Source of the DNA: Sinohyriopsis cumingii
Lineage: Eukaryota; Mollusca; Bivalvia; Unionida; Unionidae
Length of the DNA stretch: 64,000 nucleotides
Assembly: GCA_028554795.2 (NCBI GenBank)
Contig: CM068835.1
Coordinates: forward strand, 28,088,311-28,152,310
Direction: 5' to 3'
A model generated the notes under the pieces. The model made no database searches and was not told the DNA's origin. It saw nothing but the letters and a program-made list of their open reading frames with translations. The position numbers and the translations under genes were made by a program. Of this stretch, positions 26,557 through 39,269 are shown piece after piece. Numbering within the stretch: position 1 is the stretch's first letter; the number at the start of each line of letters is the position of its first letter.

Positions 26557-26684
26557 GCGGGTCGGTGGTTCTTCCCGGGGTTTTCCCGGGTTCTTCCTCC
26601 ACCATTAATACTGGCCGCCATACATAGCGTATCGTGTGCTGAAAAATGGCGTTAAACCCCACAACAACAACAACAACAACAACA
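26557..26684 (+). mobile_element. 5'-truncated SINE-A copy
   Basis: The 3' half runs from 'gcgggtcggtggttcttccc' to a long (caa)n tail. A perfect 13-bp duplication, actattcaacata, flanks it at 26544-26556 and 26685-26697. The unmutated body suggests a fairly young insertion. Confidence 0.92.
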
Positions 26685-27404
26685 ACTATTCAACATATTT
26701 TAAAAAAAAAAACATTAAACAGAATTTGACAAAATTATTCAGAAAAGCTTGCATTTACCATCACAGTTACTAGAATTAGAAAACATATGTTAAAGGCCTT
26801 TCAAATATGTACAAATATTGCAATTCAGTCCCTTCAGATATGACCATCATTACTAAACACAGACAAGTGTTTAAACTACTTTTGAAGGATAGGCCTTTCT
26901 GAATTTTCAGAAATGCCAGCAATTCTGGAGTTTGCAGAATTGTTAAAAAATCTTATTGAAAATTATGCATGTCAGATTTAATTGGCGAAGATCAAGAAAT
27001 TAAACATTTTATCCAGTTTTGTTTCAACAGGAGTTTAGCTTTTGAGACAGATGGGAGGAAAATATTTTATTCCCAATGTCTCAGACTTTACATGTGTGAA
27101 TGTACCTGGTATTTTCATAACTGATCTTCTCCTACAAGTTTAAAATGTTGAGCAAGGTGAACAGCATGTTTGTAAATACAGATTAAAGATCTCATTAATA
27201 ACAAATCGCAAAAAAGAGCAAAATTAAAGACAGATAACTTGAGCCTTTTCTGCAATAATGAAAAACTAAAAATGGTTTCCAGGGATCAAAATTCATGTTA
27301 TTCTTGTTGGTAGTATCTTACTTTGCTATGATTATATGTCTCATTACAAAGAAAACAAACTTTTGTCTGTGGCTATTAAGAAAAATATAGTATTTCATTC
27401 CATG

Positions 27405-27800
27405 TTGTTGTTTACAAGGGCTACTTTCAACCCCATTTGACTATTGCAGTATCATATGGGGTAATACTTGTGATGTAAATATTAAAATAATATTTCGGTT
27501 GCAAAAACGAGCCTGTAAAATAACGTTTTCAAGCCTGAATTGAATTTTTTGGTATTAGAGGCATTAGTACACCATATTTAATGCAGTATGCTGGTACAGA
27601 AGTTTATTACTGTCAACAACCCAATAACTTATCTTTGGATTCCTGTGAAGCATGCTTATGGGTTATGGCAACACTAAATTTGACCAACTTTGAAAATGCA
27701 TCCTTGCATAAAGGCATTTCAATATGGGACAAAAGTTGCTAATATACCATTAAGACAATTGTTTTCTTAACATTTTCAATCACAACATTGGATGAAATTT
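27405..27800 (+). mobile_element. LINE relic: C-terminal part of a reverse transcriptase
   Basis: The frame near 27440 reads 'FDYCSIIWGNTCDVNIK', then 'FRLQKRACKITFSSLN'. This is the [HF]xDYCS.vWGN ... LQKRA.rii segment after the palm in CR1/L2-like LINEs. Frameshifts and stops follow. It differs in sequence from the 5650-6340 relic. Confidence 0.75.
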
Positions 27801-28317
27801 CCACAGAACACGAGGGATCTATGCCCACTTGGACCTCTTAGCATTTTCTTATTTATGTTGACCAATTTATTTTTATTTGCACAGTTAGATACAGATTTCC
27901 TGGTCACATGTCTGTCAACATTTATTCAGATTTTCCAAATTATTTCCTCTTGAAATCCCCTGATTGGGCTTCAGAAATTCTTTTGTCTAAGAGAATTGCA
28001 ATAGCTCAGTTGTTAGATCATCAGACTTTTAGTCTGGTTTCTATACCTACACAGACTGACCCAGGTTGGTTGCCTTATTGTGTCCTTTGGAAAGGCAGTT
28101 AATTCCCATATCCTCTGCATGATATGGCCAGTAATCTGTTGAAAGAGTCATTGAAACCAACAATGAAATATATATTGTCAGCATTCTAGAATTTAAATAA
28201 TAACTGACATGTGACATCATTTTTAGACTTTTTGCTCATCCATGCCTAAGGAATGTGCTCTGACATAATTTGTTCTTTATGTTATTATCACTTTTGAGAC
28301 AGTTATTAATACAGATA

Positions 28318-28564
28318 GGGGGTCCCGAGTGGCTGAGTGGTCTAAAGAGCTCTCCGTTACGGATCACTGCCATCTCAACTCAGTCTGCATGGGTTCGAGT
28401 CTCGGATTCAGCCAATTGGGTATGTGGAAAAGTTTGCCAGTAGCTTCTCATGGGTCGGTGGTTCTTTCTGGGGTTTTTCCAGGTTCTTCCTCCACCATTA
28501 ATACTGGCTGCCATGTATAGCCTATCGTGTGCTGAAAAATGGCGTTAAACCCTACAACAACAAC
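28318..28564 (+). mobile_element. Full-length SINE-A copy (247 bp), reference copy
   Basis: It starts with a tRNA-like head (gggggtcccgagtggctgag) holding an A box (tggctgagtgg) and a B box (gggttcgagtctc near 28390). A conserved body (gccagtagcttctc, ccaccattaatactggc) follows, then 'aatggcgttaaaccctac' and (aac)n. A perfect 13-bp target duplication, attaatacagata, lies at 28305-28317 and 28565-28577. The long variable-arm-like head suggests a Ser/Leu-type tRNA ancestor (inference). The frame at 28329-28520 merely reads through it. Confidence 0.95.
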
Positions 28565-29033
28565 ATTAATACAGATATATTATGTGGCCCTCAAGAGGTC
28601 TGGCAATATTGGACATAATTTGTACCTTTCAGATATAGTATGTCACATAGCAACTTAACAGAAGAAATAGACTTAATTTTAACTGATGTCCAAGGATCTT
28701 GAATTTACAGCTTAAATAGTCAAAATCAAATCTAGCTAAATGTTCATTGGCCAGGTTTACTGTGCAAGATACTTTGTAAATTCAGTATGCAGACCTGCTC
28801 TGATATTTATTAAAACATTTTGAGGGAGAAACTCAAGCTGAGTCTCAGAGTTAAGAATCTTTGACAGCCTACAGCTTTTAAATAGAATAAAGCTCAAATC
28901 ACAGAACTTTTAAGATTCTTATATACTTGTGATCATGCAAAAAATATGTTATCATGTTATCCATTCATCCATCTCCCTTGTGAAAATCTCATGAACTTAA
29001 GTTATCCATGAATTGTTCTAAAACACCTGTAAT

Positions 29034-30226
29034 GTCTGAGAACCTAATTAAGTGCCAACCATGTTTAGATAACTGACTTGTGGAAGTGTTTGTTTTATTG
29101 TTGCGCGGAATTAAAAGCTGGCCTCCTTTGTATTATCATGTTAATTATGTTTTTTGAATCAAATAAACGAGATGGAATACATACAAAAAAAGTTAAAAGG
29201 CATGCAAATCCTACACACTTAAAATCAAGTGGCCCTGGTCATAATTGTCAGGTTAACTCACTTCATTTGATCATTTGAACATTGGTATAAATGTTATTGT
29301 GTATGCAACATAAACTACCTTAAATTAACCAACTCATTTATAACTGTGATCAAAGATAGCAAGGCAACCAAAGAAAACGAATACTTCATAAAATAAAGAG
29401 CTTGGTTTCACTGATACGGGCAGGCCTGGCCCTAGGATGTGCAGGGCACAAGGCAGCAAAAGCAATGAGCGGAGCCCCAAGCAAATAATTACATTGTGGA
29501 GTTGATTTCCTGAAAGCGCAGTGCCCAAGGCAGTTGCCTTGTTTGCTTTGCCCTAGGTTTTGGCCTGGATACGGACCATTGTGGGAAGCAATTTTTAGAG
29601 AATTCCTGAACTAGAACTTAGAGATATCATCAAGGATGATAAAAAGTTGCACTGTTACTTTCAATGAAATCATGACATCAATATTGTACTAACTGAACAA
29701 TACAGAAATTGAGTTTCGATGTAGGAGATAGTCTCACGAAGTAAATGTCGCTAATCTTTGAAGAAGAAAAAAGAATCTTGTTTGGTGGTGTCTCAACAGT
29801 TAGTTCAGTTTCTGCTTACTTTGACTCACGACTTGGTAGTATACTATTAAATACCACTCCGGGAACCAGACTAATCAACAAAACAAAAAGCAGTGATATA
29901 ATAACACACATATGTTTTCGCATACGCGTGATGGTTGTTGAAACCATTTGTAATGATCTTTCACATGTTGGACATTTTGAAAATAACTGTTATTCATGTA
30001 GAATAACAAGCAACTTCATTAGAAAAAACATGTTATTCTCAATTATTATCAATGTGATTGTAAAACAAGGATTCAGTCATTAAACAGCCCAGTTCCCTGA
30101 CCCCCTCCCTCGCAGTTTTCTTGATGTATAAGCGGATTTGTTTCAATTTTTGGAGGTCCCTTGCTTATAGTGCAGTCTATGTTTGTGGACCCGTTGTGCA
30201 CGAGTTATCGAGGAAGAGGTGTATTA
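29034..30226 (-). mobile_element. Pogo-like element, copy 2, one end truncated
   Basis: Reverse orientation relative to 3828-5388. The similarity runs from 'tctgagaacctaattaagtg' (29034, matching about 4866 backward) to the terminal 'gagttatcgaggaagaggtg' near 30201-30220. A frame at 29078-29278 is the counterpart of the minus-strand frame at 4582-4839 ('ELKAGLLCII' in both), reflecting shared DNA rather than a proven protein. A 147-bp hAT-like insertion interrupts it. Confidence 0.8.
29421..29567. mobile_element. 147-bp hAT-like MITE nested in the pogo-like element
   Basis: The ends are an imperfect inverted repeat (caggcctggccctagg left; caggccaaaacctaggg from the right). Flanks are 8-bp direct repeats, gatacggg (29413-29420) and gatacgga (29568-29575). 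The paralogous element has one uninterrupted gatacgga (reverse strand of 4490-4497). An 8-bp duplication is the hAT hallmark. Confidence 0.88.
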
Positions 30227-32774
30227 CTAACTGCCATTGTAGTGCCAAAGTCCTTTAAAACATCATTATGATGAACCATTGATTCTTTAAAAGAAGCTGT
30301 CACAGATATATTTTGCCATTTTACAGGTTTGTATTGTTTATTTATCTTTTATGAAAAACCACAAAATCAGATAATACCCTAATGAAAACTCATTTGATAC
30401 AGCTTCATTGTAGTTGGTGAATATCCTGTCTGTCTTAATTGAGTTGCTCCTTATTGTTTGGGTTGAATGAGGTCTTTGTCTTGGGAGGTTGAAGTGCAGA
30501 GGGCAGACAGATGGCTTAGCTATGAGGGAGTGGTTTACAACATCTGTTGAAGACCACTCAACACTCCATGTTGAAATAACTGTCATATCCTCCTGCAACG
30601 GACCTCACCAGATTGGGCATCTCAAAGTCAAGCGGACTGCTGGATGTGAGGTGATGTCCATGTACAGTGGAAGTTTCTCCCTGGCATAGATCTTAGCCAA
30701 CACTTTGAGACTTTGGGAAGGGTCTTCCTACAGACCTGAGTCACCTGATGAATCATTGATCAGACACCAGTCTCCAGGCAGCATTTTCAAAATTCTCTGG
30801 CCATTGGTCTGCGCGTTTTGGACACTGGTCATTGGAGCTCCTTCAGTACAGGGATAGGGAATTCTGTTCCATCCCACAGGGAATTGGGAATTTGCTTACA
30901 GATGCCAGATTAGGGAAAGGGATCCAGTCGGCAAGTTTTAGTAGAAAATGTGTGAATGCTAACTGCCCTCTTTGAGTGCAGCAACTAACCAATACTCTTA
31001 AACATTTGAAAGGCCTGGCCTTGGGCAGATCCTCAATTAGCAGATCTGAGAAAGTACTTGGAACTGTTAAAACCAGTGTTGTGCTGGCTAATGCTGAAAT
31101 GGAATCTTTCTTGTCATTTCATCTCTAAATAAGCCTGATTATGATAATGATTCAAAAGTTTAGGATTTCTTCTAAAACATTAGTTCATTAGAACATTCAG
31201 GAACTAATATTCTATAAAAGTTCTTGAACATTCATCTGTTTAATGTTCATGAACTGATCATGATATGTTCAGGTGCATTTTATGAATAGTTTATAATCAA
31301 GTGTTTTAGAACAAGTAATGGACAATTCAAGAATTGTTTTTTGACATTTTCAAAGACATATTGGTGAATTAGGCATTTCACTAATAATTGAAGTACATTT
31401 GAATTAATTCAGGGTTTATAAAAGCCACTCCTTCACCCTCCTTCCAAAACAGGAAATTTTGTTAAATAAAAGTACTAATCATCAGTTTGATTGAATTTGT
31501 ACATTTAAATGACTTCTTACAAACTTTGACCTATAGAAGTGTCACATTTTTATTTCAATGATAATTTGTGAAATGATTCCAACATATTAGCTTGCTGCTT
31601 TAAATTGCCAAATTTGAAACAACTTGCTTTGTATGAAGACAAAAATGTCGTAACTATAAACATAATTTATTCCCCAAGTAATAATATGATTTTTCTTTCA
31701 AACATACTTTTCAGGCAGAATCCGTCATTCTCAAGTTGGCTTCTAGAATCAAATTTGAAAGTAGTTTTGACTCATGAGGGCAGTGTAGTTTCTTTCAGAG
31801 CCCAATAGCCATTTTACTTAGCTGTTAAATGAAGGTTGTCCCAGAATCGGTTGCCAACATGTGAACCCCAGGTTGTCTGCATATTGCATGATGCTAGAAA
31901 GCACAAAGAGTGAACATAAGTAAACCACCATAGGGAACAAGTCAGCCTAACATAATTCCAGAGATGCCAATGGTTTACATTGAGAAAATGAAAGAAGAAA
32001 CATGGCAAAGTCTAAATTGTCATAGCATCAACTCTGGAAATCTTTTGGACTCTGGATTTTTGCCACTGAAACATCTTTTTGAGGTCCAATAATTTTTCAG
32101 TATTCCATTTGTATTTTTTTATTCAGTATGAAGAAAACGACCAATATTGTTTTCTTCTTCTGGCAGCAAATAATAATATTGCCAGTATTTGACACATTTC
32201 ACAGTGTTCTCAACAAAAACAACACTTACAGTAGCAAGAACAGTGACAGGTATAACATATCTGATGATAAGAAGCAAAAGAAAAGATTCAGAAGAATGGA
32301 ATTTGTTTTATACTTTTTATTTAGGCATTGGTATTATCTGGAAATGTATAAGGAAATAAACTCACATTCATTGACTTTTTCTTTTTGATCTATGAATAAT
32401 GGATTTCTTTATCATTGTTTATTAAAAATTTTGATATTTACCACATTCAAAAATTTTGTGTAAAACTGGTAATAATAATATTTGTGTAAAACTGGTAATA
32501 ATAATATTTATAAAAAATAAAAAAATTGGAGGTTAAAAGATAATCTTCGTATTTCATTTAAGATATACAGAATATGAGTAAACAATTATATTTACACAAG
32601 TTTTGTGAAGTGTAGTTACAAACGCAGTGTCTTATGTGCTCAGGGCTGCCATTCATGACAGAATTTGAAACACTTTACAAGGGAACAGAACGAAAATAGT
32701 CCTAAACTTGAACAGCTATTGGTGAAAATGTTCTTTTCAATTGTAACATGATTACATCAAAGTGAAAGCAGATT
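30227..32774. other. Intronic stretch, unassigned; higher-complexity block at 30480-31040
   Basis: The block at 30480-31040 is less AT-rich than its surroundings, with overlapping short frames on both strands (30338-30598 minus, 30489-30689 plus). It looks like worn mobile-element coding sequence, but no motif is clear. The rest is featureless AT-rich DNA. Confidence 0.35.
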
Positions 32775-32787
32775 AACTACTCATAGA

Positions 32788-33042
32788 AGGGGGCCCAGTG
32801 TGGCTGAGTGGTCTAAAGTGCTTTCCATTATGGATCACTGCCAGCTCACCTCTGTCTGCGTGGGTTCAAGTCTTGGATTTGGCCAATGTGGGTATGTGAG
32901 AAAGCTTGCCAGTAGCTTCTCGTGGGTCGGTGTTTCTTTCCGGGGTTTTCCTGGGTTCTTCTGCCACCATTAATACTGGTCGCCATGTATAGCCTATCAT
33001 GTGCAGAAAAATGGCGTTAAGCCCTACAACAACAACAGCAAC
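32788..33042 (+). mobile_element. Full-length SINE-A copy
   Basis: The tRNA-like head (tgtggctgagtggtctaaag), body and (aac)n tail are all present. A perfect 13-bp target duplication, aactactcataga, lies at 32775-32787 and 33043-33055. Confidence 0.93.
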
Positions 33043-33689
33043 AACTACTCATAGAGCAGGTTTGTTCTTTCAGATTGAAATTATAAATTTTCTAAAGTAA
33101 AAATGTAGTATCGCATAATTTTTCCCTGTCATGTATATGCATGTAAATTTAGGCTGATTGCGGTATGCACTTTCAGAATTATACATGTAGCAGTACATTT
33201 AGAGAGACTGAATTGTTGTGAAAGTATAAAAGTCAGTACAGCAGTACATCCATAGAAGAAAGCTCTGCTTGGAAATGTTTCCATTATTAGGAAGGGCAGT
33301 GGAAAACAAAACTACTGCAGTCAGTTTCTGACATCTTATGCTCCATTTAGAGACTGTCAAGACAGTTACAACATTGGACATATTTCCAGTGATTGTTGTG
33401 CTTTTATGACCAAAAACAATCCCTTCTGCTCATTTGTACATTTTGTTTTGAAATCTTTAGCTACAGTATGCATTCTCATAATATGTAAGGATACATTGCT
33501 ATCCATACAGCAAAATCCATTATTAGCACAGTTTTAGTTTTGTAAGATGGTTCAGATTATTTTCAACACCCATTGCTTAAATGTTTTAAGAGACCAGTGT
33601 TTAACAAGAGAACAAATTTATTCAAGAATCTAGCCACACGGGATATTGATATATATTCTGCTATATAAGATACTTAAAGCTGCTTTCAC

Positions 33690-34640
33690 TGGTGTGTAAA
33701 CTTCCCCTGAATCATACACAGTGGTTGCTTCTGACATTGCTTTCTGGGCAAAGAGGTCAAAACCCTTCATTTAATGGCAGCAATTACCTATCCTGCCGCT
33801 ATTTCGTATCTGACCTACTTTCATGCCGAAAACTCACCATCCATTTGACACAAATACATCCTCCCACAGAGTGCAAAAAGGTCAGTATGACCTTTTGCAC
33901 ACCACTCTCAGAAAGATCCGTCATATTTTTCATGGATGCCATACTGTGTAGAGATCTACCAAAGCTATCACCAGAGAAATTATACCTGTAGCTACTTACC
34001 ACAAATAAGCGGTCTTCTTCTGAAGTTTTCAATTAGTCTCAGTGTTACATTTGTCTGTTCCGTTTTATAAGAAATCATTTTCTAGCATTTTCCCCTTTAG
34101 AACTTAGTTATTTAAAGGATTTCTACCGTATGTTCCATCTTTTAGGTTGACAAACATTCTTTATATTTAAAAAAAACCTGTATTATCAGTATGTCCTTGT
34201 GTGCTTAAGAAAAATCACATGGTTCATTATGCCCCTATGGGCTAGTTGACCTTGCCATCACAGTTGAAGTAAGGTTACAAGAAAGACGTTCTTGTCTCCA
34301 CCCTGTAACTCATGATGAAATATTATTAGGGCTGTGGCGCAGAGTGCTTCTGTAACCTTTCCATTAAGGGACATAGTGATGCTCAACTACTTTCCAAATC
34401 TGAGCCGTCCTTGACTGATGATGATGCATGCTCTGTCCTTGTTGACTCTGAGTGCAGACAGAAGCTGTGGCAGCGACACCTTTTCTCAGGCTCACCCCAT
34501 CATCTCAGATGGATGAGGAAGAATGAGGTCTGGTCATTTGATAAGGTGGTAAATGAGGTTTACCATTTGTTACCCCCAGGCTTGTGCCCCAAACCGTAGG
34601 GCACACAGTCCAGAAAGATACATTATGCTCCAGCAGATGA
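33690..34640 (+). other. Coding-like relics of unknown origin, possibly DIRS-type Gag
   Basis: Frame 34411-34599 contains 'FDKVVNEVYHLLPPGLCPKP', reminiscent of the acidic, Pro-ending segment of DIRS-type Gag proteins. Frames at 33692-33991 (+) and 33799-34032 (-) overlap and only one, if either, can be meaningful. No start, splice or full domain is evident. The Gag idea is weak inference. Confidence 0.25.
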
Positions 34641-36930
34641 GGTTCTTTGTTGTTTGCATTTTAATTTGACTTATGAGTATATATGGTACCTTTATAATAG
34701 GTGACCTTTTTAAGCATTTCATTTGCAGGAAATATACTTGAGTGAAATTTGCATAACATTTTATGTACCAGACAGATGACTTTGTACAGTCACTACTCTT
34801 GTAGATCTTTATAAGGTGCAGACAGTATTAAGAGTAATGAAACCAAGCTATGTTTCCAAGACCCCTTTTTTGGCAGTAAATAAGGACACTATTTCAAAAT
34901 AGCTAAAACCCACCTTGGAACCTGCTGCCATCAATCCTGATATTTTACACTACATAGTACAAGAATGGGATTCACTATAGTGCTGCTTTCACAGAATAGG
35001 TACCTGTGGCTACAACATTTAAAACAGCTGGTTTGAGCAAGGACACTACATTCCTGAAATTTTATCAGAAATCTATCACATCTGACTTGATACGCATTGA
35101 AAAACTTTGAATCAGCACCAATCCATTGCTATTAAATTCACTAAATGCATTTATTATTTGAATGAATTAATTCAAATGATTTACAATGCAGTGATTCTCT
35201 TTTTTTTATATTACTTTGCTTCTGTCATGGGATACACTCTGAACATCTCTTGGGTTCCCTTGGGGTATGGAGGGTTCATTGAAATTAGAAACTTAAATGA
35301 TACTTACCAGATTTGAAGTGTGATGATAATTTCATTGAACCTGTAGTACCACTATGGATCACACATGTAAAAATTATTACATCAAAACTTGTCATCAGCT
35401 TATAAAACTTTTACTAAAATCAGGTACAAAATGTACCATGTAATTTCTTTTACTGCTTTTTCAAGTAAAACATGCCTGTAAATTCATGCTAAAGAATTAA
35501 GTAATTTGATTTTATAGTAATACATGTAGCTCTGATTTATTTTATAGAATTAAGTAATATCTATCTAGGTATGTAATGCCAAGTCAAAGTGAGCAATAAA
35601 AATCAAGTAATCAGGTAGTAAAATGTTTACTTAAATCAAGTAAAAAGAAATTACTTGTTTGTTTGTTTTTAGTGTGGGCTTACACTATACACAAGTAAAT
35701 ACAGTAGTCATTTTAGGGATATACAGAAAGAAACACTGATAAATGAAAAAGCCTATAAAGAGGCAAACAAAGTCTTGAAAAACAACTTTCACTGCCGGTC
35801 CATTAACAACTCTCGTTTAGAGCAACAGAATTTCTGAACAAAAGACAAGATTAATTTTCACTATTTATATGAAATCTTTGTCAATTTAGTTGGTAGAGAT
35901 CCTAATTTGTAGTTTAATGAAGTGTTGATCACATACAAGTCATTTAGTTTTGCATATGACATAGCTTATAAACAGTTTTCTTATCTTGGTGTATTTAATT
36001 ATGGGTGTCTTCTTTTGTAAAATCAATGTTTTCTGCACAGCTGGAAATAATCATCCATAAATGTAAAATGAATCGTTTAAAGGTGAGACATCATGTTCCA
36101 TGGAACAATTGTGCCATTAAGTTGAAGCAGGTTTTTTTGCATTCACTTAATACAGTCCTACTGCCATGGTTGTTTTCATGATGAATTCTGTATAAATTTA
36201 TTCCACAGAGATTTTCTCCATTTGGTTACTTTTATTATAAAAGAAGAACATTTTCTTTTTTTAAAAACAGATTTCCATCTAAATTGTTGTTTTATTGCTG
36301 TGAAAATGAGTAACTCTTTTTATTTTACTTTTAATATAGTCATTTAATGTATTTCCTGTAAAATTAATTTAATATCAACCATGGTTGTATTGTTGCGATA
36401 TGTTGATTGGCTTTTCCCCATCTATTTAAAGCTTGATGTATAGCACACAGATTAACTTTAAGACGCTACAGATAAAAACATTTCTACACGCATCTATTCA
36501 GAGCACTGGTTATATAGATGCATAACAGACATACTGGTTCTGCCCAGTTGTCTATAGTTAGACTGTCTTCTTTCATATTCCTTGAGTATTTGTAAAACTA
36601 TTTTGTATTTTATTGAGTACAGTGTATCCATACCACCTTATCCGTCACTGGAAATTTATACTCTTTCATTTTTCTTAGTGCTGAAGTATTAATGCTAATT
36701 AATGTTTTCATTCATACCATTTCTCTCCAATAGGGTTGCAATCAATTTTTCTCCAGCAGTTATGCATACTATTTCACAAGTCATAATATGTTTACAATTT
36801 AAAAGTAGATGTTCTTATCAAGCTCAAAATAGTCATACAGTAGTTTGGTCCATTTTTTCTTTGTAGGGTAGTATTGGTATTTTCCCACATTTCCATCTTA
36901 CTAAATTCTAGACAAAATCTGTTATTCTAG

Positions 36931-37133
36931 GAGACCAATGACATCTATAAGTACCTCTCTGGGATTCCCATCACCCCACGCACTGAGTTTCTTCAGCTAG
37001 GACAGCCTGAGGTTCTGGCCCAGTACAAACAAGTCATCCACTACATGAGGTTTGCTCTGGCTGCATATGGCTGGCCAATCTACATAATGATGAATACAGG
37101 CACTGGACTCTGCAGGATGCTTCCACATTTCAG
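36931..37133 (+). CDS. DAGLA: DAGLA exon: entry into the lipase core
   Basis: 203 bp, phase 0 in and 2 out; acceptor 'tgttattctag', donor 'CAG|gtaatt'. The 67 full codons include ETNDIYKYLSGIPITPRTEF and HYMRFALAAYGWPIYIMMNT, then TGLCRM. The segment YMxFALAAYGWPxYxM..P..GLCR is diagnostic for DAG lipases, where it forms the first strand/helix region of the hydrolase domain. The leading ETNDI continues DEANNDI-type text of the alpha isoform directly after the exon ending at 8320. The last two bases (ag) complete a codon with the first base of the next exon. No Met start or stop belongs here. The exon is flanked by very long (28.6 kb) and short (2.1 kb) introns. Confidence 0.95.
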
Positions 37134-39254
37134 GTAATTGAGTGGTTATTTAGGATACAGGAAAAGTTCATGTAGCAAGTATTTGTAAATTTTTCTAAGG
37201 AATGAATCAAGATCAATAGCTTAAAAGAATTACATGCAAAAACTTTTCAAAAATCAGTGATGTGCATTCTTTAGTAAAATCTTGTAAACAATCACTGTCA
37301 CCAGACTCTCAATTCATTTTTTATATATATTGATTTTTTTCTTTTTGAAATTTGGCTGGTAAATTCTTTTTCTTTTCTTTAAAGTGGTCAAATTTATGGT
37401 TTAAATAATAATCTGAACATGGATTTAATGTGGAATATTGAAGGTCAAGGTACATTGTAATAGGTATCAGCACCAACAAGCACAAAAGCAGTATCGAGGG
37501 TGTCTAGGTGTAACTGCAGAGAAATTATGCACAGAAGTGTCCACATTGATTAGATGTGTTTGTCATTGGTTCTTTTGTGCGTAAAACTGTGATAGATAAA
37601 TTTGTGTCATCAAAATTGTAATCTCGTTAGCCATATGTTAAACATTTCATATTTTGTGTGTGCAGATTTAGATATGAAAGATAATTTGTTAATTTAACCC
37701 TTTCTCACATAAGGTGCATTTGGGCACCACTAATACAGTTCATTGAAAGCTGGTACTGACACTTCTGAGTGCTTTGGTGGCCTAAGTGGTTAGAACATCT
37801 GCCTCAGATGTGGGAGGTTGCTGGGTTGAACCCCAGCTGAGTCATACCAAAACTTATAATAATGGTTGACCTGGTGTCAGTGTTGATGGGACTGGATGGG
37901 ACATGATGCTACATGTCTGCGACATGATGCCCAAGTTCTAACATCACTGTAAACTGACACTCTGCAGACATCATAGCGATATGGTTGAATTTTTTTTAAA
38001 GCTACATTAAAATTCTAAATCATTCACACATGCTGATGCCTCTTGCATATTACAGTATACTGGGTAAATATGTTTGGAAGCCCCTGTCATGTCTCCATGC
38101 AAACACTTTTAGATGTTCATGGTGTACACTTGCCATTTGCATAGTCAGTTTATGGCACCACCTGATGGGAATATCTCCTCTGGCAAAACAGGCTTTCTTG
38201 AAGTTTGTATGATTTCATAGCATGTAATATTGTCTTAGACAAATCCTAAATAATCAGTCAGGTTTAGAGTCATTGTAATATAATATTGTAATATATATTT
38301 TATCTCCTACTAAGTGTATAACACATATTGTGATATGATTTGTATTGCCACTAGTGATTTCACCAAGATTTTTTCATTGAGAGGGTATTTCCCCTCTGAT
38401 ATTTTTTAAAGGGGATTTGCATTTTTATGGAGGGGTGGGGAATGATTAATGAAATTCAGCAAAGATCCACATAATCATGCATCATGGAGAAACCTCTGTA
38501 CCACCCAATTATTTTAATATGTATCATATTGTGACCAAGCAGGCAGTGTTTATTTCTGATATGCAAGTGAAGAAGCCCATTTATAAAGATTGTTTTTACA
38601 AACATACTTTGATTGAATAATTTGGCTGCAAATATTATGTCAGTCAGAGTCCATGCATGACTTATGCCCAGTGATTTGCCCACACTTTTATTTTGTCAAT
38701 TATGTCATTCCTTTGATCAATGTTAACCTATCTTTAGCAGTAGGGGGAGATCAAGAATGCCTTAGTGTCTCCCCTTGTTAGCATTATTATTATTGTCTCT
38801 ATGTCCATTATTGATATCATGCAGCTAATTGTTTCGTGATTTTAATACACTGTACGGGCACTACTTTTTATGAAGTGTCTATAATTGACCAACCACAATA
38901 TGGCCATCAGACTTAGTGACCTTTTCACCTCAAAAATACTTGTATTTGAATAACCAACAGGGTGTGAATCCGGAGAAGACGATTGTTGAATGTACAAAAA
39001 AATGCAGCAAAATCAATTAAAATGATAAGTGATGAAAAAAAGAAGGTGAATGGGTGAAAGCTATGAAACTCAAAATACCCAAGTGTTACTGACCAGATTT
39101 CTCAATAACCTACAACTGATTATTGACCTTTGCATGTACTGAAGTTTGAAAAACATATTTATTCACAAAAAGATGGTCCTTGCTTCAATCTTAGAACTAT
39201 ATTTCCAGAAAAAAACGGTTATAAATGTAATGCCCATTTTACCACCTCTTTCAG
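37134..39254 (+). other. 2.1 kb DAGLA intron
   Basis: Donor gtaatt and acceptor 'accacctctttcag'. It contains one internally deleted SINE-B copy. I see nothing else assignable. The frame at 39130-39254 is intronic read-through into the exon. Confidence 0.85.
37766..38028 (+). mobile_element. SINE-B copy with internal deletion
   Basis: The head 'tggtggcctaagtggttag' and the tail 'aaagctacattaaaattc' are recognisable. About 60 bp between 'cataccaaaacttataat' and 'ttgacctggtgtcag' are missing relative to the copy at 2467-2788. I could not find a clear target duplication. Confidence 0.8.
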
Positions 39255-39269
39255 CTGCTGCTGCTGCAG
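39253..39269 (+). promoter_or_regulatory. Possible tandem splice acceptors 15 nt apart, in frame
   Basis: The reading-phase acceptor is ag at 39253-39254, followed by (ctg)4cag, whose own cag ends at 39269. Use of the second AG would drop exactly 15 nt. The upstream half-codon 'ag' then joins 'a' instead of 'c', so the frame is kept. The predicted junction changes from FSCCCCRCCC to FRCCC. Confidence 0.5.

Noticed and set aside
28329-28520. Small frames ending in 'SSTINTG..HV' at several loci (1452, 28329, 63727 and minus-strand partners)
   Set aside because: They read through SINE-A copies; their similarity to each other comes from the repeat.
30480-31040. DIRS RNase H/RT fragment
   Set aside because: Some residues could be forced onto the family pattern, but no catalytic motif is recognisable on either strand.
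39130-39254. Upstream part of the frame containing the Cys-rich exon as coding
   Set aside because: Phase 2 joining from 37133 requires the exon to begin at 39255 (or 39270); the preceding bases are polypyrimidine tract and intron.
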